Shown here: positions 17,468-26,591 of the stretch, piece after piece
Position numbering within the stretch: position 1 is the stretch's first letter
Layout of the letters: each line of letters opens with the position of its first letter
Origin: Thermomonospora echinospora
Lineage (GTDB): Bacteria; Actinomycetota; Actinomycetes; Streptosporangiales; Streptosporangiaceae
Length of the DNA stretch: 64,000 nucleotides
Reading direction: 5' to 3'
Assembly: GCF_900108175.1 (NCBI RefSeq)
Contig: NZ_FNVO01000007.1
Coordinates: 161,866 to 225,865, forward strand
The notes under the pieces: generated by a model
What the model was told of the DNA's origin: nothing
Databases searched by the model: none
What the model saw: only the letters and a program-made list of their open reading frames with translations
Translations under genes and position numbers: made by a program

Positions 17468-19527
17468 GGGGTCATCGCCTCCGGATAGTGGCACGCGGTG
17501 AGCTGGTCGTCGCCGACCCGCACCGGCTCGGGATCGACCTGCAGGCAGCGGCGCGCCCGGACCGGATCCAGGGCGGCGTGCCGCGGGCAGCGGGTGCGGA
17601 ACCGGCAGCCGGCGGGCGGATCGGCGGGGTCGGGCCGGTCGCCGGGCAGCGCCACCGAACGACGGCGCCGCTCGCGCGGGGGGTCGGGCACCGGGACGGC
17701 CGACAGCAGCGCCCGGGTGTAGGGGTGCGCGGGCCTGTGGTAGACCTGCGGCACCTCGCCCAGTTCCACGATGCGGCCCAGGTACATCACCGCGACCCGG
17801 TCCGCGACGTGCCGGACGACCGCCAGGTCGTGCGCCACCAGCAGGTAGGCCAGGCCGAGCCGCGCCTTCAGGTCCTCCAACAGGTTGAGCACGCCGGCCT
17901 GGACCGACACGTCCAGCGCGGAGACCGGCTCGTCCAGCAGCACCAGCCGGGGCTCGGTGGCCAGTGCCCGTGCGATGGCGACCCGCTGCCGCTGCCCGCC
18001 CGACAGGTTCCCCGGGTACCGGCCGGCCAGCTCCGCCCCCAGCCCGACCAGCGCCAGCAGCTCGCCGACCCGGCCGGCGGCCGCGCGCCGCCGCGCACCG
18101 TGCGCGGTCAGCGGCTCGGCGAGGATGTCGGCGACGCGCATCCGCGGGTCGAGGGAGGCCAGCGGGTCCTGGAAGACCACCTGGACGTCGCGGCGCAGCG
18201 CCTTGCGCCGGGCGGCGGTCAGGGTGGCGGTGTCCTGGCCGAGCACGGCGATCCGCCCGGCCTGGGGGGCCCGCAGCCGCAGGATCTCCATCAGCGCGGT
18301 CGTCTTGCCGCCGCCGGACTCGCCGACCAGCCCGAGCGTCTCGCCCTCGCGGATGTCGAACTCGATCCCGTCGACCGCGCGCACCGTACCGGTCCGCCGT
18401 CGCAGTCGGCCCCCCGTGTACAGCGGATGGTGGCGGGTCAGGCCGCTCACCTCCAGCACCGGCCGCCGCCACCGGCGGTCGGACGGGACGGGCACGGCGG
18501 GGGGCGGCGGGACGGGCCGCGGGTAGACGCCCGCCGGGTCGCGGATGTCCCTGACGCAGGCGACGGCACGGCCGTCCGCGCCCACCGGCCGCAGATCCGG
18601 CTCGGCCTCCCGACAGCGTGGCTCAGCGACCGGGCAGCGGGGGGCGAACGGGCAGCCGCCCGGCAGCCGCCCCGGGACGGGCGGGTGCCCCTCGATCGGC
18701 ACCAGCCGCGGCCTGTCCGCCGTGTCCTCGGCCGGGGCGAACGGCGGCCGGCCATCCAGGCGGGGCACCGACTGCAGCAGGCCGATGGTGTACGGCATGC
18801 GAGGGCGGGCGTACACCTCGTCGACCGGCCCGGTCTCCACGGCGCGCCCGGCGTACATCACCATCACCCGGTCGGCGAGCCCGGCTGCCACCCCCAGGTC
18901 GTGGGTGATCAGGACGATCGCGGCCCCGGTGGCGTCCCTGGCCGCCCGCAGCACCCGCAGCACCCGGGCCTGGACGGTGCCGTCCAGCGCGGTGGTGGGC
19001 TCGTCGGCGACGATCACCGCCGGGTCGTTGGCGACGGCCATCGCGATCATGACCCGCTGCCGCATGCCACCGGACAGCTCGTGCGGATAGGCGCGGGCCC
19101 GGCGGGCCGGGTCGGGGACGCCCACTAGGTCCAGCAGTTCCACCGCGCGGGCGCGGGCGGCTGTCCGGCCGGCGCCCTGGTGAATCTGGACGGTCTCGGC
19201 GATCTGGTCCCCCACCGGGCGGACGGGGGTCAGTGCGGACATCGGGTCCTGGAACACCATGGCGATGTCCCGGCCGCGGACCCGGGCCAGCTCGGCGTCG
19301 GTCAGCCCGATCAGCTCCCGGCCGCGCAGCCGCACCGAGCCGGTGGCCCGCGCGCCCGGCGGCAGCAGGCCCGTGAGGGCCAGCGCGGTGGCGGACTTGC
19401 CGCAGCCGGACTCGCCGACGATGCCCAGCACCTCGCCGCGGCCGACGGCCAGGCTGATCCCGCGCACGGCCGGCACCGTCCCGTTCCGGAAGGTCACCCG
19501 CAGGTCCCGGACCTCCAGCACCGTCAC
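17464..19527 (-). CDS. Fused double ABC ATPase, DppD-DppF type
   Basis: 687-residue protein containing two complete nucleotide-binding domains that are usually separate DppD and DppF subunits. Domain 1: Walker A GESGCGKSA, signature LSGGMRQRVMIA, Walker B AVIVADEPTTALD. Domain 2: Walker A GESGGGKTT, signature LSGGQRQRVAIA, Walker B LVLLDEPVSALD. Each domain ends with the oligopeptide-ABC cysteine motif (CPFAPRCPVAEPRC; CRFRTRCPRH). The linker is proline-rich (near 330). The GTG start at 19525-19527 overlaps the permease stop (GTGA). It energises the importer formed with the two adjacent permeases. Confidence 0.92.
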   Translation of the reverse strand: MTVLEVRDLRVTFRNGTVPAVRGISLAVGRGEVLGIVGESGCGKSATALALTGLLPPGARATGSVRLRGRELIGLTDAELARVRGRDIAMVFQDPMSALTPVRPVGDQIAETVQIHQGAGRTAARARAVELLDLVGVPDPARRARAYPHELSGGMRQRVMIAMAVANDPAVIVADEPTTALDGTVQARVLRVLRAARDATGAAIVLITHDLGVAAGLADRVMVMYAGRAVETGPVDEVYARPRMPYTIGLLQSVPRLDGRPPFAPAEDTADRPRLVPIEGHPPVPGRLPGGCPFAPRCPVAEPRCREAEPDLRPVGADGRAVACVRDIRDPAGVYPRPVPPPPAVPVPSDRRWRRPVLEVSGLTRHHPLYTGGRLRRRTGTVRAVDGIEFDIREGETLGLVGESGGGKTTALMEILRLRAPQAGRIAVLGQDTATLTAARRKALRRDVQVVFQDPLASLDPRMRVADILAEPLTAHGARRRAAAGRVGELLALVGLGAELAGRYPGNLSGGQRQRVAIARALATEPRLVLLDEPVSALDVSVQAGVLNLLEDLKARLGLAYLLVAHDLAVVRHVADRVAVMYLGRIVELGEVPQVYHRPAHPYTRALLSAVPVPDPPRERRRRSVALPGDRPDPADPPAGCRFRTRCPRHAALDPVRARRCLQVDPEPVRVGDDQLTACHYPEAMTP

Positions 19528-20408
19528 CGGTCGCCGCCCTTCGCGGCGGGGTCCAGGGCGTCGCGCAGCCCGTCGCCCACCAGGTTCACCGCCAGCACGA
19601 TCAGCACCAGCAGCCCGGCGGCGAACCCGAACAGCCAGGGGAAGGTGGTCGCCGCCCCGGTGCCCTCGGCGATCAGCGTGCCCAGCGAGCTGTCGGGCGG
19701 CTGCACCCCGAACCCGAAGTACGACAGCCCGCTCTCGGCGATGATCGCGACGCTGACGTTCAGCGTGCCGTCGATGATCAGCAGCGAGCCCAGATGGGGC
19801 AGGATGTGCCGGACCACGATCCGGGCGGGGCCCACCCCCAGGTAGCGGGCGGCCAGCACGAACTCGCGCCGCTTCAGCGAGATCGTCATCTGCCGCACCA
19901 TCCGCGCGGTGACCATCCACATGAACGCCGCCAGCAGCAGCACCAGCAGCGGCCAGGCGGCGCGGAACGCCGGGCTCAGCACCGCCACCACCAGGAACGC
20001 CGGCAGCACCAGCAGCAGGTCGGTCCCCCACATCAGCGCCCGGTCGGCCCAGCCGCCGGCGTAGCCGGCCACGGTCCCCACCAGCGCGGCCAGCCCAGTC
20101 GACAGCACCGCCGCGCAGATCCCGATGAGCAGCGACTTCTGCATGCCGCGCAGGGTGAGGGCGTAGACGTCCCGGCCGCTCTGGGTGGTGCCGAACCAGT
20201 GCCCGGCCGAGGGGGGCTCGCGCATCGCGGCGAAGTCGGTGTCGGTCCAGTGCCACTTCGCCAGGTGCGGGCCGGCGAAGGCGAGCAGGAACAGCGCGCC
20301 CAGCAGCGCCAGGCCCAGCACCGCCCGGCGGTCGGCCAGCACGCGCCGCGCCAGGTCGGCGCCGCGCGAGGGCATCCCGACGGGCGGTTCCCGGAAGGTC
20401 GTGGTCAC
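19524..20408 (-). CDS. Peptide/nickel-type ABC transporter permease, DppC-like
   Basis: 294-residue inner-membrane permease. About six helices; the N-terminal helix (AVLGLALLGALFLLAFAGP) is followed by HWFGTTQSGRDVYAL, the DppC hallmark. The EAA loop is REFVLAARYLGVGPARIVVRHILPH-like. The C-terminus (LVGDGLRDALDPAAKG) is typical. The GTG start 20406-20408 overlaps the stop of the upstream permease by GTGA. It pairs with the DppB-like gene to form the channel. Confidence 0.92.
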   Translation of the reverse strand: MTTTFREPPVGMPSRGADLARRVLADRRAVLGLALLGALFLLAFAGPHLAKWHWTDTDFAAMREPPSAGHWFGTTQSGRDVYALTLRGMQKSLLIGICAAVLSTGLAALVGTVAGYAGGWADRALMWGTDLLLVLPAFLVVAVLSPAFRAAWPLLVLLLAAFMWMVTARMVRQMTISLKRREFVLAARYLGVGPARIVVRHILPHLGSLLIIDGTLNVSVAIIAESGLSYFGFGVQPPDSSLGTLIAEGTGAATTFPWLFGFAAGLLVLIVLAVNLVGDGLRDALDPAAKGGDR

Positions 20409-21391
20409 CGGCCCGTCCTGACCCTGGGATCGAGGAGGCCGTGCGCCGCGTCCGCCGCCAGCCCGGCCAGCAGCACCAGCACCGCGGCCAGGAGGTTGAC
20501 CGCGGCGACGGCGTTGACGTCGCCGCGGTGCACCGAGTCGATCAGCCACCCGCCCATCCCGTGCCAGCCGAAGATCTTCTCCGTGAACATGGCGCCGAGC
20601 AGCACGAACCCGAAGGTGTAGGCGAAGTAGGTGGTCACCGGGGCCAGGGCGGTGCGCAGGCCGTGCCGCAGCAGCGCGCGGCGCCGGGTCAGCCCCCGGG
20701 CCATCGCGGTCCGCACGTAGTCGGCGCCCAGCACGTCCAGCATCAGGTGCCGCTGGTAGCGACTGACGACGGCGACCTGGGTCAGCACGATCGCCAGGGT
20801 CGGCAGCACCAGATGCTGCAGCCGGCCGCCCAGCCGGGCCAGCGGCCCCGCGCCGTGGCCCGGCGTGTACTCCCCGACCCACTCGAAGATCCGCACGCCG
20901 GTGGCCTGGTTGACCCGTTCGGCGCCCAGCTGGAGCAGCACGGCCAGCACGAAGACCGGCGTGGACAGCACCACGAACGAGCCGACGGTGATCAGCCGGT
21001 CGCTCGGCCGGTACTGCCGGACGGCCGCGTACGCGCCGGCCAGCACGCCGAGCACGCCGCCGAGCACGGTGCCCACCAGCAGCAGCCGGACGCTGACGAG
21101 GGCGCGCCGCAGCAGCTCCGGGGCCACCGGATCGCCGTTCAGCGTCCGGCCGAGGTCGCCGTGCAGCACTCCGCTCGCCCAGGTGGCGTAGCGGCGCGCC
21201 AGGGGCGTCTTGTCGTTGAGGTTGAGCGCGGTCAGCTGGGCGTCGACGACGGCGGCCGGCGGCCGGGGGCTGCGCTCGGCGAACTCGGCGCGCGGCCGTA
21301 GCGTCGCCGCCGCGAGCAGATAGGCGAGGCTGGCGGCGAGCACGACGAGCACCCCGTAGTTGAGCAGCCTGCGGACCAGGAACCCCGCCAT
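20405..21391 (-). CDS. Peptide/nickel-type ABC transporter permease, DppB-like
   Basis: 328-residue permease and first gene of the operon. The start MAGFLVRRLLNYGVLVV is a classic DppB N-terminus. A 100-residue extracytoplasmic loop contains GDLGRTLNG, and the EAA loop GADYVRTAMARGLTRRRALLRHGLR is followed by FTEKIFGWHGMGGWLIDSV. ATG 21389-21391 has GAGGGGGG upstream; an in-frame extension to 21424 is unlikely. The four genes share 4-nt overlaps, so the operon is tightly coupled. Confidence 0.92.
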   Translation of the reverse strand: MAGFLVRRLLNYGVLVVLAASLAYLLAAATLRPRAEFAERSPRPPAAVVDAQLTALNLNDKTPLARRYATWASGVLHGDLGRTLNGDPVAPELLRRALVSVRLLLVGTVLGGVLGVLAGAYAAVRQYRPSDRLITVGSFVVLSTPVFVLAVLLQLGAERVNQATGVRIFEWVGEYTPGHGAGPLARLGGRLQHLVLPTLAIVLTQVAVVSRYQRHLMLDVLGADYVRTAMARGLTRRRALLRHGLRTALAPVTTYFAYTFGFVLLGAMFTEKIFGWHGMGGWLIDSVHRGDVNAVAAVNLLAAVLVLLAGLAADAAHGLLDPRVRTGR

Positions 21392-21638
21392 GTCACCCCC
21401 CTCGCGAACACGGCAGCACAGCATGCTACTGAGTGATCACGCATCGCGCAGGGAAATGGCGCACGCGGCGCAGCGGATCCGTTACGCACGGCCTATCCCG
21501 GCGCGGCGGGCATGACGGCGGTGGGCATGACGAAGGTGGGCATGACGAAGGCGGCCCGGCCGCGGGGTGAGCCGCGGGCGGGCCGCCTGGGGTCGTGCCT
21601 GTCAGGTTCCCGGAGTCACCGGGTGCCGGTCCGGTGCC

Positions 21639-23249
21639 TTACTGGGCGCCGGGCCAGGGCGGCTGGTACCCGGGAGCGCCCGGCTGCGGGGGCGGGGCCA
21701 TCGGCGAGCCGGTGTGCGGACCGCCCGGGTAGGCGGGCTGGCCCGGCGGAGGGCCGACCGGCGGGGCCGGCTGCTGCGCGCCGAACGGGTCGCCCGGGTT
21801 GCCGACCATGCCGGGGCCCGGGGGGAACCCGGTGCCCGGGCCGGCGCCCGGACCGCGCCGCGAGCGGCGCTTGACCAGCATGATCACCAGGACCACGGCG
21901 CCCGCCACGGCCACCACCGCGACGCCGATCAGCAGCCAGGTCACCAGCGGGGGCGGGGTCTCGTCCTTGCCCGCGTTGATGGCCGCCTGCGAGTCGCTGA
22001 TGTACTTGCCGACGTACGGGTGACCGGGGTTGAGGGCCTGCACCGCGCGGAACTCGGGCAGCGCCCGCTTGTAGTACCGCTTGAAGTAGTCGTCCAGCGC
22101 CTTGTTGTAGGACAGGGTGGTGCCGGAGGTCACCGGCTTGACGTTCTTCTCGTTCAGCTTCTCCTTGACCACGCTGACCGGCAGCACCAGCTGCTGGTTC
22201 TGCGCGGACTGGCCCCCGGCGTCGTTCAGTCCCGCGATCAGGATCCCCACGACCTTGCCGGAGTCGCTGAACACCGGGCCACCGGAGTTGCCGCCGTAGG
22301 CCGGCGCCTGGGTCTGGTAGTAGGGCACCCCGCCCTGCGTGCTGCGCTGTGCGTTGTAGGGGCCCTGGGTGAAGGTCGGCTGCAGCCGGCTCTCCAGGCT
22401 CAGCGAGCCGTTGTTGGTGACGGTGCCGGGGAAGCCGTCGATGTAGAAGGTGTCGCCGACCTGCACGTCGTCATCGGCGCCCAGCTCCAGCGTGGGCAGG
22501 TTCTGCTGTCCGTTGACCTTGAGGACGGCCACGTCCTTGCCCGGGTAGCTCTCGCCGACGGTGACGATCTCGACCGGCAGCTCCTTGGCGGTCTTGTCCA
22601 CGCCACCGCCCTGGACGCTCTGCAGCACCGCGGTGGACTGGCTGATCTCACCGATCTTCAGGTGCTTGGCGTTGAACTCGACGACGATCTCGGTCGCCTT
22701 CTCGATGTTGGCGTCACTGGCCTGGCCCTCCTGGGCGATGGCCTGGATCAGCTCGGTCACGTCCTGCTTGTTGATCTGGTCGAGCGCCTGCTTGGCGAAC
22801 GTCTTGCCGAGCTCCTCGGTGTCCGGCTTGACGCAGTGCGCCCCGGTCACCATGTAGCCGTCCGGCGTCACCCACCAGCCCGTGCAGGTGCCGGTGACCT
22901 TGGCCTCCACCACGCGGTCGGGTGCGACCGGCCGCAGGAAGCGGTCCACGTCGGCGGCCCACTGCTCCAGGATGTACTTGTAGAGGCTCTGCTCGTCCTG
23001 CGGGATCTCTCCCCGGACCACCTTGCCGACGGTCTCCTTGACGAGCTTCTGGACCTCCTCGTCGTTGGCCGCCATGGTCGGCACCGCCAGCTTCGCCGAG
23101 TAGTTGGTGGCCAGCAGCTGGACGGCTGGGTGCGACTTGGCCGCGAGCCGGGTGGCCAGCGGCACCTCCTTCTCCTCCGCCCACGCTGTGCCGGGCACGG
23201 CTAGCACTGCCAGCCCCACCGCGACCAGCGCACTGATCAGCCTGCGCAT
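21639..23249 (-). CDS. Secreted, membrane-tethered trypsin-like serine protease
   Basis: 536 residues: signal peptide (1-24, AWA cleavage), then a chymotrypsin-fold protease with catalytic His138 (VTGAHCV), Asp239 (DVAVLKV) and Ser322 (YGGNSGGPVF). A single C-terminal membrane helix near 428-450 is followed by a basic stop-transfer and a Pro/Gly-rich cytoplasmic tail of about 75 residues. Between His and Asp lies an unusually long helical insertion of about 80 residues (KQALDQINKQDVTELIQA...). No PDZ domain is seen. It is divergent from a sensor kinase with a 174-bp shared upstream region. A cell-envelope stress or quality-control protease is plausible but inferred. Confidence 0.88.
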   Translation of the reverse strand: MRRLISALVAVGLAVLAVPGTAWAEEKEVPLATRLAAKSHPAVQLLATNYSAKLAVPTMAANDEEVQKLVKETVGKVVRGEIPQDEQSLYKYILEQWAADVDRFLRPVAPDRVVEAKVTGTCTGWWVTPDGYMVTGAHCVKPDTEELGKTFAKQALDQINKQDVTELIQAIAQEGQASDANIEKATEIVVEFNAKHLKIGEISQSTAVLQSVQGGGVDKTAKELPVEIVTVGESYPGKDVAVLKVNGQQNLPTLELGADDDVQVGDTFYIDGFPGTVTNNGSLSLESRLQPTFTQGPYNAQRSTQGGVPYYQTQAPAYGGNSGGPVFSDSGKVVGILIAGLNDAGGQSAQNQQLVLPVSVVKEKLNEKNVKPVTSGTTLSYNKALDDYFKRYYKRALPEFRAVQALNPGHPYVGKYISDSQAAINAGKDETPPPLVTWLLIGVAVVAVAGAVVLVIMLVKRRSRRGPGAGPGTGFPPGPGMVGNPGDPFGAQQPAPPVGPPPGQPAYPGGPHTGSPMAPPPQPGAPGYQPPWPGAQ

Positions 23250-23423
23250 CTTCCGCCGCTCCCCTTACCTGTCGTCCAGCCGGCCCGCCTTGTCGGGCAC
23301 CGGCTCGGCCAGTGTGGGGAGCCCGCTGTCCCGCCGTCATGAGACGGCCGCCCCGATCTATGCAGGACAGTGACCGGGACGTTCTACGATGCCTGCAGAC
23401 ATTTCCGGGAGGATGCGCACATA

Positions 23424-25463
23424 GTGACGACTGGGCGGGATCGCCGGGCGGTCCGCGCGGCACTCCTGCTCACGCTGGCCGCCGCGGCGCTGGTCGCCGT
23501 TTCGCTGGGCCTGGGACTGGACGTGCCGGCCGACCGGCGGATGGTGTGGTGGCATCCGGAGATCGTGATCGCGCTGACCTGGACGCCGGTGGCGGCGCTG
23601 CTGCTGCGGCACCGTCCCGGGCTGCGGGTCGGCTGGCTGATGCTGGTGGCCGGGTTCAGTGCCGCGGTGTACGTGCTGTCCCTCAACCTGGGCCCCTGGC
23701 TGGAGTTGCGCCACTGGCCGGGGGCGGGGTTCTTCGTCTGGCTGGGCTACTGGCTGTGGGCGATCGACACGTTCGGGCTGACCCTGGTGCTGCCGCTGAT
23801 CTTCCCGGACGGGCGGCTGGTGTCCCGGTGGTTCCGTCCCGTGCTGGCGGCGGCGTTCGCGGTGCCGCTCATCGTGTGCGTGCACCTGACCGTCGACCCG
23901 GACGCGCGCCGCTTCCACAACGGGGTCTCGGTCTACCCGTTCCAGGAGATCCCCCTGGCGATCAGCGTCGTCATCCTCGGGACGCTGCTGGCGAGCCTGG
24001 TGTCGGTGGCCATCCGGTTCCTGCGCTCGCCCGCCGACGTGCGCCGTCAGATCGCCTGGGTGATCTACCCCGGGGTGCTCGCGCAGACCATCATCTACGT
24101 GGGCGAGACCACCCCCATCGGCGATCCGCTGCGCAACATCACCATCGCCACCGTGCCGATCTGCATCGCGATCGCCATCACCCGCTACCGGCTGTACGAC
24201 ATCGACCTGGTGATCAGCCGGACCCTGGTCTATGCCGGGCTGGTGGTGGTGATCACCGGCGTGTACTTCGCCCTGGTCGGCGCGGCCAGCCTGTTCTTCG
24301 CCGAGCGCGGGCCGCTGGTCGGGCTGGTGGGCGCCATCGCCGCCGGCGCGGTGTTCGAGCCGGTGCGGCGGCGGCTGCAGCGCACCGTGGACCGGCTGCT
24401 GCACGGCGAGCGCGACCCGTACCGGATCGCCGACCGGCTCAACCAGCGGCTGCAGACCGCCTCCGACCCGGCCGCCGCGCTGGCGGTGGCCGCCGCGGCG
24501 GTGCGCGAGGCGCTGCGCGCCACCGGCGTGCTGGTGGAGGTCACCGGCCACCAGGGCCGGGCGGCGATGGCCGAGGCCGGTGACCTGGGCGAGGACCCGG
24601 AGGCGATCCCGCTGATCTGGCACGGCCGGCCGGTGGGCCGGCTGCTGTTCTCCACCCTCGAGGTCCCCGACCGCCGGATCGCCTCGGTCATGGCCCGCAA
24701 CCTGGCCGAACTGGCCAACGCGGTACGGCTGACCGCCGACGTGCAGCGGTCCCGTGAGCGCATCCTGGCAACCCGCGAGGAGGAGCGGCGGCGGCTGCGC
24801 CGCGACCTGCACGACGGGCTCGGGCCCACGCTGGCCAGCCTGGCGATGACGGTGGACGCCGCCCGCATCACCCTGCACCGCGACCCGGCCGCGGTGGACC
24901 CGCTGCTGGAGAACCTGCGCACCACCATGAGCCAGACCATCGGCGACATCCGCGAACTGGTGTACGGGCTGCGTCCGCCCGCACTGGACGACCTGGGCCT
25001 GGCCGGCGCCGTCCGGGCGCTGGCCGACGGCGCCGCCGATCCGTCCGGCGGGCGGGAGGGCCTGCGGGTCCAGGTCCAGGTCGAGGGAGACCTGGAGAAC
25101 CTGCCGGCCGCCGTCGAGGTCGCCGCCTACCGGATCGTCCAGGAGGCGCTGACCAACGTACGGCGGCACTCGGGGGCCAAAGCGGCGCTGGTGAGACTGG
25201 ATCGCTCCAACGAGCTACAGGTCAGCGTCGCCGACGACGGGCGGGGCCTGCCGGCGAGCACGCGGGCCGGTGTGGGGCTGTCCTCGATGCGGGAGCGGGC
25301 CGCCGAGCTGGGCGGTTCCTGCTCCATCGGGCCGGGGGCCGACGGCGGGACGCTGGTCCAGGCCCGGCTGCCGATCAACGGCACGCCCGTCGCGGCGGAG
25401 CGGGAGCACCAAAACGGCGAACGCCATGGCACAATGCGCGGCGAAAGCACGAGGGGCCGGTGA
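23424..25463 (+). CDS. Orphan sensor histidine kinase (HisKA_3/NarL type)
   Basis: 679-residue membrane kinase. About eight N-terminal helices form a sensor with little extracytoplasmic mass, then come a GAF-like region (DRLNQRLQTASDPAAALAVAA...), the dimerisation/phosphoacceptor box REEERRRLRRDLHDGLGPTL (His463), and the ATPase domain with EALTNVRRHSGAKAA (N box) and DDGRGL (G1). I start at the GTG 23424, preceded by GGGAGG; an in-frame GTG at 23370 adds 18 residues. No response regulator is next to it, so its partner lies elsewhere. It is divergent from the membrane protease. Confidence 0.88.
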   Translation: MTTGRDRRAVRAALLLTLAAAALVAVSLGLGLDVPADRRMVWWHPEIVIALTWTPVAALLLRHRPGLRVGWLMLVAGFSAAVYVLSLNLGPWLELRHWPGAGFFVWLGYWLWAIDTFGLTLVLPLIFPDGRLVSRWFRPVLAAAFAVPLIVCVHLTVDPDARRFHNGVSVYPFQEIPLAISVVILGTLLASLVSVAIRFLRSPADVRRQIAWVIYPGVLAQTIIYVGETTPIGDPLRNITIATVPICIAIAITRYRLYDIDLVISRTLVYAGLVVVITGVYFALVGAASLFFAERGPLVGLVGAIAAGAVFEPVRRRLQRTVDRLLHGERDPYRIADRLNQRLQTASDPAAALAVAAAAVREALRATGVLVEVTGHQGRAAMAEAGDLGEDPEAIPLIWHGRPVGRLLFSTLEVPDRRIASVMARNLAELANAVRLTADVQRSRERILATREEERRRLRRDLHDGLGPTLASLAMTVDAARITLHRDPAAVDPLLENLRTTMSQTIGDIRELVYGLRPPALDDLGLAGAVRALADGAADPSGGREGLRVQVQVEGDLENLPAAVEVAAYRIVQEALTNVRRHSGAKAALVRLDRSNELQVSVADDGRGLPASTRAGVGLSSMRERAAELGGSCSIGPGADGGTLVQARLPINGTPVAAEREHQNGERHGTMRGESTRGR

Positions 25464-25760
25464 CCGCCCCCCGCCATGAAGGTTGTCACCGGCCCCCCTC
25501 ACCGCACGGACATCGGGGCTCCCATCCCTGTCCGCGCGGCTCCCACAGGGTGTGCACGGTCAAAGTTAGGCGCCCGGGGGTCCCGGTGCCGAGGGACCGC
25601 CGTCCCGTCCTTTTCAGGACGGATCCCGGGCGTCATCTGGGCGTTCCAGTCCCGGAACCGCCGGGTCGTCCGCCCAGGGCACGCCGCCGGGAACGGCCGG
25701 TTCCTGGGCCGGCCGGCCTGTCGCCGCCCCGCCCGTCGCCGGCATGCGGGACGGGCGCGG
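25464..25760. other. Intergenic gap between the sensor kinase gene and dapF
   Basis: Both genes end here (convergent). A perfect 6-bp hairpin, CCGTCC/GGACGG with loop TTTTCA (25605-25622), could act as a weak terminator. No gene is seen. Confidence 0.4.
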
Positions 25761-26582
25761 TCAGCGCAGCCAGTCGTCCCTGAGCTCGCCCTCGGCGACC
25801 AGGACGGCGGGACCGCTCAGGTGGCTGGTGCGCCCGTCCAAAGTCACGGTGACACGGCCACCGGGAACGTCAATGAGCCACCGGCCGGGGGGCATGTCCG
25901 GGCCCGCCGCGGCAACGGCCGTGGCCACCGAGCCGGTGCCACAGGAACGGGTCTCCCCCGAGCCCCGCTCGTACACCCGCATCTCGACATGGTGCTCCCC
26001 GACGGTCCGAAACAGCTCGACGTTGACGCCCTCGGGGAAGACCGCCGCGTCCACGTCCGGCGCACGGGTCAGGTCCAGGTCCCGGACGGGGCGGTCGACG
26101 GGGCAGGCCAGATGCGGGTTGCCCATCGAGACCCGCAGGCCCGTGTACTCGCCGTCCGCCAGGCGCGCCCGGCCCTCGCCCTGCACGACCGGCGGACCCA
26201 TGTCCACGCTGACGTCCCCGGACGGACCCAGCGTCACCCGCTTGAGCCCCCCGCGCGTGGCCACGTCCCACTCCCCGGGCGCCGCCAGGCCCGCGTCCAC
26301 CAGGTAGCGGGCGAACACCCGTACCCCGTTGCCGCACATCTCCGCGATGCTGCCGTCGGCGTTGCGGTAGTCCATGAACCACTCGGCCTCACCGGCGAAC
26401 TCCTCGGCGGCGGGGTCGCCTGCGGCCTTGGCCCGCACCACCCGCAGCACGCCGTCGGCGCCGATCCCGGCCCGGCGGTCGCACAGGGCCGCTACGGTGG
26501 CCGGGCTCAGGTCGAGGGAGCCGTCGGGGTCCGGCAGGATCACGAAGTCGTTCTCGGTGCCGTGCCCCTTGAGGAAACGCAT
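25761..26582 (-). CDS. dapF: Diaminopimelate epimerase
   Basis: Converts LL- to meso-diaminopimelate for lysine and peptidoglycan synthesis. The 273-residue protein has both catalytic cysteines: NADGSIAEMCGNGVRVFARY (proton-shuttling Cys) and GETRSCGTGSVA. The N-terminus MRFLKGHGTENDFVIL is canonical. It starts 10 bp after the miaA stop, in the same direction, so miaA-dapF is probably one transcript. Length fits the family. Confidence 0.97.
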   Translation of the reverse strand: MRFLKGHGTENDFVILPDPDGSLDLSPATVAALCDRRAGIGADGVLRVVRAKAAGDPAAEEFAGEAEWFMDYRNADGSIAEMCGNGVRVFARYLVDAGLAAPGEWDVATRGGLKRVTLGPSGDVSVDMGPPVVQGEGRARLADGEYTGLRVSMGNPHLACPVDRPVRDLDLTRAPDVDAAVFPEGVNVELFRTVGEHHVEMRVYERGSGETRSCGTGSVATAVAAAGPDMPPGRWLIDVPGGRVTVTLDGRTSHLSGPAVLVAEGELRDDWLR

Positions 26583-26591
26583 GCGCCGATC

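Noticed and set aside
17468-18472. N-terminal extension of the binding-protein frame to 18472
   Set aside because: The lipoprotein signal peptide begins at 17467; upstream codons are an out-of-frame shadow of the ABC ATPase.
23358-25169. 603-codon minus-strand frame antisense to the sensor kinase
   Set aside because: Low-complexity His/Gln/Asp/Gly-rich translation, typical of the antisense of a GC-rich gene; no motifs.
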